Origin: an uncultured Spirochaetaceae bacterium
GTDB lineage: Bacteria; Spirochaetota; Spirochaetia; Sphaerochaetales; Sphaerochaetaceae
Direction: 5' to 3'
Length of the DNA: 8,210 bases
Assembly: GCA_946414625.1 (NCBI GenBank)
Contig: CAMKPI010000066.1
Coordinates: 1-8,210, forward strand
The position numbers and the translations under genes were made by a program. Below are positions 1 through 5,735 of this stretch, piece after piece; positions within the stretch are counted from its first letter, which is position 1; each line of letters opens with the position of its first letter. Under the pieces are notes generated by a model. It ran no database searches, was not told the origin of the DNA, and saw only the letters and a program-made list of their open reading frames with translations.

Positions 1-1727
1 TCCGGAGCGGTGAGAATCTGATCGTTTATCCAACGAGTGAAGAAATAGCCTCCGATATTCAGCTTCAGGCTGTCGAGATCTTTTTCGTACTCCGCTCCGA
101 CGGTTCCGGAGAGGGCTTTTTCCGGCTTCAAATCGGGATTTCCCTTGTATGTGAAGCCCCAGCCATAGTCAATGAAAGGCCAGTATAGATCGCTGAAAGT
201 CGGAAGTCTATGGGCGTATGTGAGGGATGTGTTGAGCGTGAACCCGCCTCCCGCGGCAAATTCCAGACCGAGTGAGGCATCGGGGAAAAGACGTTCAATG
301 TCCGACACGTATACAAGGCTTGCCATCGGATAGATCGCCATCCTGCCGAACGAGGCAACGGCTCCGAGTCCCGTTTTCGGCGCAAAGCGCGTCTGTGTCT
401 CGTCGAGCGAGGTGCTTTTTGCGATGTCAACGGAAACTTCGGCAAAAGGAGAGAGGGAGAGCCAGGACGCGGGAGACAGCGTGGTGTCGGCAGAAGCGGT
501 TATTGCGTGCTTGAAATGGCTGTCTTTGGTTCCTGCACTCTCGTCGTGATATACGAGAACAGGAACGTATGTGTACCCAAGATTGAGGTTGACGCCATGT
601 ATTGAGACAGTGTTTGCCGACGAGAAGAGCAGGCTGTTCTGCCAGTTTTTCGGTGTGAGCGAGGCTCCCCAGTCCGTGTAGCCGCCGGGAACCTCGGAAT
701 GAACGTATCTTGCGAGGTTCATGGAGGAGTATTTCACCGCTTCAAACTCTCCGACCGCACTTGCCGAAATATCCGCGGCCCAGGTGCCCGCATTCTCTCG
801 GAGGGTCCACTTGTTCACTCCAAAATCTTCCGCTTTGTATGAGTATTTGTTTCCGGCCCGCATTCCTCCGGCGGAGATGAGGATGGAATGCTTGCTTCTG
901 GCGTGCTGGTTCCCGGCTTTTCCGTCCGACCCGGTGGACGTCTCAGCTCCGACGAATTCGTTACTGTAGGTGAAGTGCAGATCCTGGCTGTCCAAAAGAG
1001 CCATGAAGCCTTCTTCCGCCGGCATGAAAGACCCGTTCTCAAAAGAGACTTGAAAATGAGGTACACGGGATGACGAAGCGCTTCCCGAGAGGCTCTTTTC
1101 GGCTTCGGGCGTTGGATTCGCCTTTGGGAATGCGCCTGTGCTGCTGAGAGGATCCTCTATCCGCGGTTCCGCTCCGGACGCTTCACCTGCCGGCGCATCT
1201 TCTATCTCTTCCTTGCTTTGTTCACCGCCGAGCGATGCGCGCGTCTCTATGTTTATGACACCTCCCGCGGCGACGTTTCTTCCGGTTTTCCCCGCCCCGG
1301 ACGATAGAATTTCAATTTTCTCCACAGCGGAGATCGGCACTAGGTTCAGATCGAAATTATTGTCGTAGGATGTACTTGCGAGAATTCCGTTTATGTAAAC
1401 ATAGGTTCTTCCGGCACCCATGCCGTTCACGTTTGCGTTCTGCAGTGCACCAAGTGAGCCGTTTGAGTTGATGACCCCCGTGACTGAGTGCGAGACCGCG
1501 TCAGCAACGCTTTCGTATCTCCAGGTGTCTATATCCGCCCCGGTTATGACCTGAGCGGAGGCAAGGGATGCGGACGCGATGTCGGTAACCTTCGCCGTGG
1601 AAATTGTCACAGGCGGGGCTGCGCCAAGGTCCGTGAAGGCATTCCCTTCTGTGGCAAAGACGCTCTGTGCAAAAGAAATGGATAAAAAGAGGAGGAAGAG
1701 CGGCAGGGTGCGGAGGGTTTTACTCAT
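1..1727 (-). CDS. TonB-dependent outer-membrane receptor, BtuB-like (partial, C-terminus beyond the left edge)
   Basis: An outer-membrane beta-barrel receptor of this kind imports a scarce ligand (cobalamin, iron chelate or similar) using TonB energy. I read 575 codons without a stop; the frame is open at base 1. Residues 1-25 form a signal peptide with a basic start, a Leu/Phe-rich core and a VFA cleavage site. A TonB-box-like VTISTA lies at 40-45. The plug domain spans about 40-163 and ends in the typical GGVINIETR. Residues 165-221 are low-complexity Glu/Ala/Pro/Ser, then barrel strands begin near 223. Late-barrel signatures RLPTFSDLYW (507-516) and GNPDLKPE (529-536) are characteristic of the BtuB/siderophore receptor family. 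By comparison with BtuB, roughly 100-150 residues are missing. The ATG has a GAGGT ribosome site (1734-1738) 6 nt upstream. The ligand is not determined: the leader is too short for a cobalamin riboswitch and no transport partner genes are in view. Confidence 0.93.
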   Translation of the reverse strand, partial: MSKTLRTLPLFLLFLSISFAQSVFATEGNAFTDLGAAPPVTISTAKVTDIASASLASAQVITGADIDTWRYESVADAVSHSVTGVINSNGSLGALQNANVNGMGAGRTYVYINGILASTSYDNNFDLNLVPISAVEKIEILSSGAGKTGRNVAAGGVINIETRASLGGEQSKEEIEDAPAGEASGAEPRIEDPLSSTGAFPKANPTPEAEKSLSGSASSSRVPHFQVSFENGSFMPAEEGFMALLDSQDLHFTYSNEFVGAETSTGSDGKAGNQHARSKHSILISAGGMRAGNKYSYKAEDFGVNKWTLRENAGTWAADISASAVGEFEAVKYSSMNLARYVHSEVPGGYTDWGASLTPKNWQNSLLFSSANTVSIHGVNLNLGYTYVPVLVYHDESAGTKDSHFKHAITASADTTLSPASWLSLSPFAEVSVDIAKSTSLDETQTRFAPKTGLGAVASFGRMAIYPMASLVYVSDIERLFPDASLGLEFAAGGGFTLNTSLTYAHRLPTFSDLYWPFIDYGWGFTYKGNPDLKPEKALSGTVGAEYEKDLDSLKLNIGGYFFTRWINDQILTAP

Positions 1728-1759
1728 ATCAATACCTCAGTGCATTTGGTTGTGACTTA

Positions 1760-1788
1760 ACAGTAGCACACTGATAATTGAATGTCAA
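1760..1788 (-). promoter_or_regulatory. Sigma70-type promoter of the TonB-dependent receptor
   Basis: On the minus strand a perfect -35 TTGACA (1783-1788) is separated by exactly 17 bp from TACTGT (1760-1765). The -10 matches the consensus at only three positions, but TGC directly precedes it, making an extended -10 (TGnTACTGT). Transcription would start near 1753, leaving a leader of about 26 nt before the ATG at 1727. The assignment is by inspection only. Confidence 0.6.
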
Positions 1789-1791
1789 GTA

Positions 1792-1814
1792 TATTTACTG
1801 AAAATCTATTTACT
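1792..1814. promoter_or_regulatory. Direct repeat TATTTACT, candidate operator in the divergent intergenic region
   Basis: The octamer TATTTACT occurs at 1792-1799 and again at 1807-1814, 15 bp from start to start. The pair lies immediately upstream of the receptor -35 box and overlaps the possible -35 of the divergent phosphatase gene, a place where a regulator could control both. It does not match a complete Fur box. In AT-rich sequence a chance repeat is possible. Confidence 0.3.
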
Positions 1815-1837
1815 TTGCTGTTGAATAAATGTACCAT
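1809..1837 (+). promoter_or_regulatory. Possible promoter for the HAD phosphatase gene
   Basis: TTTACT (1809-1814), a 17-bp spacer, then TACCAT (1832-1837): each hexamer matches the sigma70 consensus at 4 of 6 positions. It is the best-spaced plus-strand pair seen upstream of the gene and would give a leader of about 50 nt. Weak evidence. Confidence 0.3.
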
Positions 1838-1894
1838 GATTATCGACCGGATCGTGAGACGGTTCCGTGGCGGGCTTTGAATTATGAGGTATAT

Positions 1895-2551
1895 ATGGTA
1901 AAAGGGATGATTTTCGATTTGGACGGTACCACGGTGGACACTATCGGGGACATTGCGCTGGCACTGAACAGCGCACTCGGAACAAGTTTTTCCAACGAGA
2001 CATGCAATTCTTTTGTGGGTAACGGATTGCGCAATGCAATGCAGGCGGCGTACAAGGCGCTGGGCCGTGGTGCGGAGTATAGTGCGGCTCATTTCGAGGA
2101 GGATTATGCCCGTTTTCTTGAAAACTATTACGCGTGCCCGGTGAAATATTCCCATCCGTATCCCGGCGTGGCGGATTTTTTGAGAGGGTTGAAGGCCGGG
2201 GGTGTGAAAATCGGTATTTTCTCCAACAAAGAGCATGCTCTTCTCCTGCAGGTGGTAGATGCCGTTTTTCCTGGTCTGGAATTTGATTTCGTTCAAGGCA
2301 GGGGCGGAAAATATACTCCAAAGCCTGCTCCGGATGCGGTTTTGGCTTTTGTGGAGCTGTGCGGTGCCTCTCGGGACGAGATTCTCTACGTGGGTGACAG
2401 CGAGGTGGACTATAAGTGCGCATCTGAGGCGGCTGTACCTTGCCTGATACTCTCGTGGGGCTCCCGCTCTCGCGCGGCTCTGCTTGACTCGGGCGTGCCG
2501 ACTGAATGTATCATCGAAAAAATTGACGATGTGTCGGAGAGAATCCGATAG
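1895..2551 (+). CDS. HAD-superfamily hydrolase, phosphoglycolate phosphatase type
   Basis: A 218-residue cytoplasmic phosphatase of the haloacid dehalogenase superfamily, normal length for phosphoglycolate phosphatase (Gph/PGPase) relatives. These enzymes hydrolyse small phosphate monoesters through an aspartyl-phosphate intermediate with Mg2+. All four motifs are present: motif I FDLDGTTVDT with nucleophile Asp8 and acid/base Asp10; motif II Ser110-Asn111 in IFSNK; motif III Lys143 in YTPKPAP; motif IV GDSEVD with Asp168 and Asp172. Residues ~16-90 form the alpha-helical cap between motifs I and II. I chose ATG 1895, not the in-frame ATG at 1829, because the family starts directly before motif I and GAGGT (1886-1890) sits 4 nt upstream. 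The substrate is not certain: phosphoglycolate, other sugar phosphates, pyrophosphate or nucleotides are all possible. No terminator was seen downstream. Confidence 0.92.
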   Translation: MVKGMIFDLDGTTVDTIGDIALALNSALGTSFSNETCNSFVGNGLRNAMQAAYKALGRGAEYSAAHFEEDYARFLENYYACPVKYSHPYPGVADFLRGLKAGGVKIGIFSNKEHALLLQVVDAVFPGLEFDFVQGRGGKYTPKPAPDAVLAFVELCGASRDEILYVGDSEVDYKCASEAAVPCLILSWGSRSRAALLDSGVPTECIIEKIDDVSERIR

Positions 2552-2553
2552 GG

Positions 2554-2600
2554 ATGTGGGCAGCGTACGGCTCGCTTTGCCTCGCGTCCGGGGCTGTGAG
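2554..2600. repeat. Imperfect 47-bp direct repeat, copy 1
   Basis: Copy 1 begins three bases after the phosphatase stop codon. It matches copy 2 (2712-2758) at 42 of 47 positions with no gaps; the shared core includes CGTACGGCT, TTGCCTCGCGT and CGGGGCTGTGAG. The copies are spaced 158 bp start to start. This could be a locally duplicated segment or two members of a dispersed extragenic repeat family. Confidence 0.75.
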
Positions 2601-2711
2601 GGCTTGGTGTAAGGACGTGTTGGCGGCATGTCTTGTGTCATTGAATTCCTGGCGCGCAGATGCCATTTCGGCTCGGCCTCTCAAAGGGCGCTCTCTTAAT
2701 TCAGGGTACAA

Positions 2712-2758
2712 ATGCGGGCATCGTACGGCTTGCCTTGCCTCGCGTTCGGGGCTGTGAG
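2712..2758. repeat. Imperfect 47-bp direct repeat, copy 2
   Basis: Second copy of the repeat at 2554-2600, in the same orientation, with five substitutions (repeat positions 4, 10, 20, 23 and 35). Four of the five are C/T transitions. The sequence between the copies is not itself duplicated. Confidence 0.75.
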
Positions 2759-2830
2759 AGATCGGGGTCTACCGAGAAGAGTCTCGCGACTTCTTCCAGG
2801 CGGATTGAGTTTTCTGGTTTGCTTCCTGTG

Positions 2831-2873
2831 TTGCAAAAGCCTTTCGTACAGGTGACAAAACGGCTTTTTGCAA
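2831..2873 (+). promoter_or_regulatory. Inverted repeat (hairpin) just upstream of the methyltransferase start
   Basis: TTGCAAAAGCC (2831-2841) can pair with GGCTTTTTGCAA (2862-2873), leaving one bulged T and a 20-nt loop. The right arm ends 15 nt before ATG 2889 and contains the alternative TTG codon at 2868. It is not followed by a T-tract, so it is not a normal intrinsic terminator. It may shape translation initiation, as no good Shine-Dalgarno precedes the ATG. Confidence 0.4.
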
Positions 2874-2888
2874 GTATTATTTGCTGTT

Positions 2889-5735
2889 ATGGACGAGTAT
2901 TTGCTTAAAGATTTTACAAAGATTATCAAGAAGAACGCTGTGACAATGCGAGCGGCCATGCTCCCGACCGATACGGACGTTTTCCGCATATACAACCGCA
3001 ATTTAGAGGAGATTCCTCTGACGGTAGACCTTTACGGCGCATATGCGCGCGTGGAAGATTCGGGAAAGGATTCTCTTTCAGACGAGGCCCGCTTTGAGGT
3101 GATTGACGCCATAAGTCGTTTCGCATACGTGGATGAGGAGAAGATTGTTTATGTCTACAGAGCCAAGCAGCCAGACTATGGGCAGCACGGGACGTTGAAT
3201 AATGTGTCGCCGGATGGTATGGAAGCTTCCTGTGGCGAGATTAAGGCTTCGGCGGAGAATGTGGACGCTGATGCGTCTGCGGAGTATGAGGATGCGGATA
3301 CGACTGCGGAGAGCGCGGACTCTGATAAGTCGGCGGAGTGCGCTGACGCAGATACATCGGATTGCGGCGCCCCTGTTGAGGGCGATGGGCTGTCTCAGGA
3401 GCCGGAGATCGGTGACAAGGCGTCTGCGGAATGCGATGATGTTGACGACGCAAACCGGAGCCTTATACACCCGGGCGACTGCGGGGGCAAGGCCTCTGCG
3501 GAATGTGATGATGTCGACGACGCAAGCCGGAACCTCATACACCCGGGCGACTGCGGGGGCAAGGTATCTGCGGAATGTGAAATTGTCAACGAAACTGACG
3601 AGCCCAAAACTGAAGAGTCCAACGGCGAGGAAGAGTCCGCTACCGCAGAGCCTGTTATTGTTAATGTTCGAGAGAGGGGGCATGTGTTTCGTGTGAACCT
3701 TTCCTCTCATATAGACACCGGTCTTTTCCTTGATCAGCGGGAACGCCGCGCCCTGATTGAGAGCCAAAGCGAGGGTAAGAGGGTGCTGAATCTTTTTTCC
3801 TACACCGGTTCTTTTTCTGTCTATGCGGCATCCGGCGGGGCACGGGAAGTGGTGAGCGTTGACCTGTCGAATACTTACACCGAATGGGCACGAGAGAATC
3901 TGTCCCTAAACGGTTTTACGGGCGAGAATTACAGGTGTGTGGCTGAGGATGCTCTGTCGTTTGTGAACGGAGAGATAGAGCGGGGAGCTCGGTATAATAT
4001 AGTGATTTTCGATCCTCCCGTTTTTTCCAACAGCAACAAGATGGAATATGTCTTCCGTGTGCAAAAGGATTGGAAAACGTGGATTTCTTTGCTGTATAAA
4101 CTTTTAACTGACGACGGATTCATCTTGTTCTCTACAAACCTGTCTACCTTCGAGGTTGACAGGAATCCTCCGCGCGGGTTGAAATTTATAGATATAACGG
4201 CAGACACGAGAGCCGAGGGATTTACAAAGAAGGCCGCGGGGAGCAGTGCATATCTCTTTATTAAGGAAGAGGATGTGAAGGATTTTGACTGGAAGGACGC
4301 CCCAGCTTTTGGTTCGAGACAAACGGGAAACGCACGCTTTGAAAGGAAGGGCGGCGGATTCGGAAACAAAGGAAACGGCGGATACGAACGGAAGAATGAC
4401 CGCGAGGGCGGAAATAGTCACACTGGAAGCCGGCGCGACGAGGGCAGAGGAAAGCCGGATCGTGGGGGCTTTGGTCCTAAGAGAAGCGAAGAGCGGCGTC
4501 GCGGCTTTGCGGAGCACATGAATGGCGACGGTGCCGGCAGGGCCGGGCGCGGATATGGCGAGCGCGGTAATAGCGAGCGCGGTTTTGGTGGTGAAAAAAG
4601 TCGCTTCCATGGCGGCACGGGAAATGATGTGAGAGAAGGTTACGACGCTAGGCGCGGCGACGGAGACAGGAACGGGGCCTACAGAAGTTCAGGATACGGA
4701 CGAGGCGATAGCCTACAGAATTCCAATCGCGGGCATTACGGTGGTAACGGTCGCACGAGCCGTGACTCCGGGCGCGGAAATGGCGTCTCTAGCGGAAACT
4801 GGGCTGGCAGCGACAGATATGAAGGCAAAGGCGGCGGAAACTGGGCCGGCAGCGACAGATACGAAGGAAAAGGCCGCGGAAACCGGTATTCAGACTATAA
4901 GTCTGACAGGGATTATCGGAACTCCAGGAACTTCGATTTCGGACGGTTTTACCATAGCGATGACGGCTCCCAGAGTCCGGACAACGGTTCCGGGCACGAT
5001 AGTGGAGACAGGAACGGTGCCTACAGGCGTTCTGGATACGGACGTGGCGACAGTTCCCGGGATTTCAGACGCAACAACGCTGATTCCGGTTATAGCCGGG
5101 AATATTCCTCGAATCGTGAGAGAGCCTTCCGCGACGGCAGCAGAGCGGACGCTTTGCGCGGGCGGGCGTGGCAGGACCGCAATGACGACCTACGGAAGCC
5201 GAGCAACGGTTTCGGGCGCGACGGCGGGGATCGTATGAGTCGAGGGCGCTTCTCTCCGAATGGAGGTCAGAGGAGCTTCGATCGAGGACATTTCAGCAAC
5301 GAGAGATATGCGAGGCGTGACTCCGGGCGCGGAAATGGCGTCTCTGGCGGAAACGGGGCCGGAGGCGAGAGATATGAAGGCAAAAGCCGCGAAAACGGGG
5401 CCGGCGGCGACAGATATGACGGCAAAGGCCGCGAAAGGTGGCGCTCGTACGATAAGACCGAGAGAGAGAGCCGGAACTTCGGTCATGGGCGAGGCAACGC
5501 GGTTTCAGACTATAGCCGGAGCCAGGAATATGGCTCGGATCGCGAGAGGGCCTTCCGTGACGGCAGCCGTCCGGATGCTGGACGTGGGCGGGCATGGCAG
5601 GCACGCAATGACGACCCACGGAAGCCGGGCAACGGTTTCGGACACGACGGAAATAGTGTAGGAAAACCGAAACCTTACGGGTTCGGGGCCTTCCGAAAGG
5701 CACGGGATCGGAACGACGAAGGCGATGACGATTGA
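2889..5735 (+). CDS. RlmK-like 23S rRNA SAM-dependent methyltransferase with acidic repeat insert and long Arg/Gly-rich tail
   Basis: A 948-residue protein. Residues 1-105 resemble the start of the RlmK half of RlmKL (FRIYNRNLEEIPLTVDLYG at 33-51). About 113-255 are an acidic repeat insertion. The methyltransferase core spans 256-465: DTGLFLDQR (276-284), SAM loop NLFSYTGSFSVYAASGGA (301-318), ribose-binding Asp325 and the catalytic loop DPPVFSNS (375-382), which matches RlmK rather than RlmI. RlmK makes m7G2069 in 23S rRNA; the same target is inferred, not shown. Residues ~474-948 are an Arg/Gly/Ser/Asp/Asn/Tyr-rich disordered tail of duplicated blocks, several times larger than any tail I know in this family. 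There is no RlmL half or THUMP domain. Start: ATG 2889 fits the family N-terminus but lacks a clear Shine-Dalgarno; an in-frame TTG at 2868 would add 7 residues. The following hydrolase gene overlaps or lies 14 nt away, suggesting one transcript. Confidence 0.9.
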   Translation: MDEYLLKDFTKIIKKNAVTMRAAMLPTDTDVFRIYNRNLEEIPLTVDLYGAYARVEDSGKDSLSDEARFEVIDAISRFAYVDEEKIVYVYRAKQPDYGQHGTLNNVSPDGMEASCGEIKASAENVDADASAEYEDADTTAESADSDKSAECADADTSDCGAPVEGDGLSQEPEIGDKASAECDDVDDANRSLIHPGDCGGKASAECDDVDDASRNLIHPGDCGGKVSAECEIVNETDEPKTEESNGEEESATAEPVIVNVRERGHVFRVNLSSHIDTGLFLDQRERRALIESQSEGKRVLNLFSYTGSFSVYAASGGAREVVSVDLSNTYTEWARENLSLNGFTGENYRCVAEDALSFVNGEIERGARYNIVIFDPPVFSNSNKMEYVFRVQKDWKTWISLLYKLLTDDGFILFSTNLSTFEVDRNPPRGLKFIDITADTRAEGFTKKAAGSSAYLFIKEEDVKDFDWKDAPAFGSRQTGNARFERKGGGFGNKGNGGYERKNDREGGNSHTGSRRDEGRGKPDRGGFGPKRSEERRRGFAEHMNGDGAGRAGRGYGERGNSERGFGGEKSRFHGGTGNDVREGYDARRGDGDRNGAYRSSGYGRGDSLQNSNRGHYGGNGRTSRDSGRGNGVSSGNWAGSDRYEGKGGGNWAGSDRYEGKGRGNRYSDYKSDRDYRNSRNFDFGRFYHSDDGSQSPDNGSGHDSGDRNGAYRRSGYGRGDSSRDFRRNNADSGYSREYSSNRERAFRDGSRADALRGRAWQDRNDDLRKPSNGFGRDGGDRMSRGRFSPNGGQRSFDRGHFSNERYARRDSGRGNGVSGGNGAGGERYEGKSRENGAGGDRYDGKGRERWRSYDKTERESRNFGHGRGNAVSDYSRSQEYGSDRERAFRDGSRPDAGRGRAWQARNDDPRKPGNGFGHDGNSVGKPKPYGFGAFRKARDRNDEGDDD
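3417..3590 (+). repeat. 72-bp in-frame tandem repeat, 2.4 copies, in the acidic insertion
   Basis: Units at 3417-3488 and 3489-3560 each encode 24 residues that start KASAECDDVDDA and end LIHPGDCGG. A third, truncated unit (3561-3590) encodes KVSAECEIVN. The first two units differ at two residues (Asn/Ser and Ser/Asn) and a handful of silent bases. Upstream, 3246-3359 encodes shorter, more degenerate SAE-x-x-DAD units of about 9-10 residues, so the insertion seems to have grown by repeated in-frame duplication. Confidence 0.88.
4662..4712 (+). repeat. Tail block A, copy 1 (51 bp)
   Basis: Encodes GDRNGAYRSSGYGRGDS in the methyltransferase tail. It matches copy 2 at 5004-5054 except for seven bases, only one of which changes an amino acid (Ser to Arg). 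Confidence 0.85.
4761..4883 (+). repeat. Tail block B, copy 1 (123 bp, itself containing a 14-residue tandem)
   Basis: Begins RDSGRGNGVS and contains two tandem 14-residue units of the form GNWAGSDRYEGKG-x. It matches block B copy 2 (5316-5438) over the full 123 bp without gaps; the first 30 bp are identical. Confidence 0.85.
5004..5054 (+). repeat. Tail block A, copy 2 (51 bp)
   Basis: Encodes GDRNGAYRRSGYGRGDS. It lies 342 bp after copy 1 in the same frame, with six silent and one replacement difference. Confidence 0.85.
5091..5224 (+). repeat. Tail block C, copy 1 (134 bp)
   Basis: Encodes a segment beginning YSREYSSNRERAFRDGSR and ending KPSNGFGRDG. It matches block C copy 2 (5511-5650) apart from a two-residue length difference near the start and scattered substitutions; RERAFRDGSR and GRAWQ are conserved. 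Confidence 0.85.
5316..5438 (+). repeat. Tail block B, copy 2 (123 bp)
   Basis: Again begins RDSGRGNGVS, followed by two 14-residue units of the form NGAGG-x-RY-x-GK-x-RE. Trp in copy 1 is replaced by Gly here, so the aromatic content drops while the RY and GK positions are kept. Confidence 0.85.
5511..5650 (+). repeat. Tail block C, copy 2 (140 bp)
   Basis: Begins YSRSQEYGSDRERAFRDG and ends KPGNGFGHDG. The block order along the tail is A1-B1-A2-C1-B2-C2, so the tail grew by duplication of larger segments followed by shuffling or deletion, not by simple short-unit slippage alone. Confidence 0.85.

Larger units (their letters stand above)
2552..2888. other. Non-coding gap between phosphatase and methyltransferase genes
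   Basis: About 337 bp with no convincing gene in any frame. It holds two 47-bp imperfect direct repeats (2554-2600 and 2712-2758). A short hairpin with a 4-nt loop follows (GAAGAGTC 2776-2783 against GACTTCTTC 2788-2796, one bulge). A larger inverted repeat lies just before the methyltransferase start. I see no convincing sigma70 promoter and no T-tract terminator. Confidence 0.6.

Noticed and set aside
1728..1760. Cobalamin riboswitch upstream of the BtuB-like receptor
   Set aside because: The inferred leader is only about 26 nt and no B12-box-like sequence was found, so there is no room for the aptamer.
1829..1894. Earlier in-frame ATG for the phosphatase (22 extra residues)
   Set aside because: The extension has no family resemblance; the ATG at 1895 has a Shine-Dalgarno and puts motif I at the usual position.
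1757..2641. 294-codon minus-strand open frame opposite the phosphatase gene
   Set aside because: It is antisense to a gene with all four HAD motifs, runs into the receptor promoter region, and its translation shows no recognisable motif.
3078..3767. 229-codon minus-strand open frame opposite the acidic insertion
   Set aside because: The translation is a repetitive shadow (Arg/Ile/Val-rich) created by the repeats in the real gene.
4741..5661. Two plus-strand frames (4741-5238 and 5260-5661) overlapping the RG-rich tail in another frame, Ala/Thr/Lys-rich
   Set aside because: They exist because the tail lacks A/T-rich stop codons in other frames; their repeats simply mirror the tail blocks. 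No ribosome sites were seen. The main frame is contiguous with the methyltransferase core.
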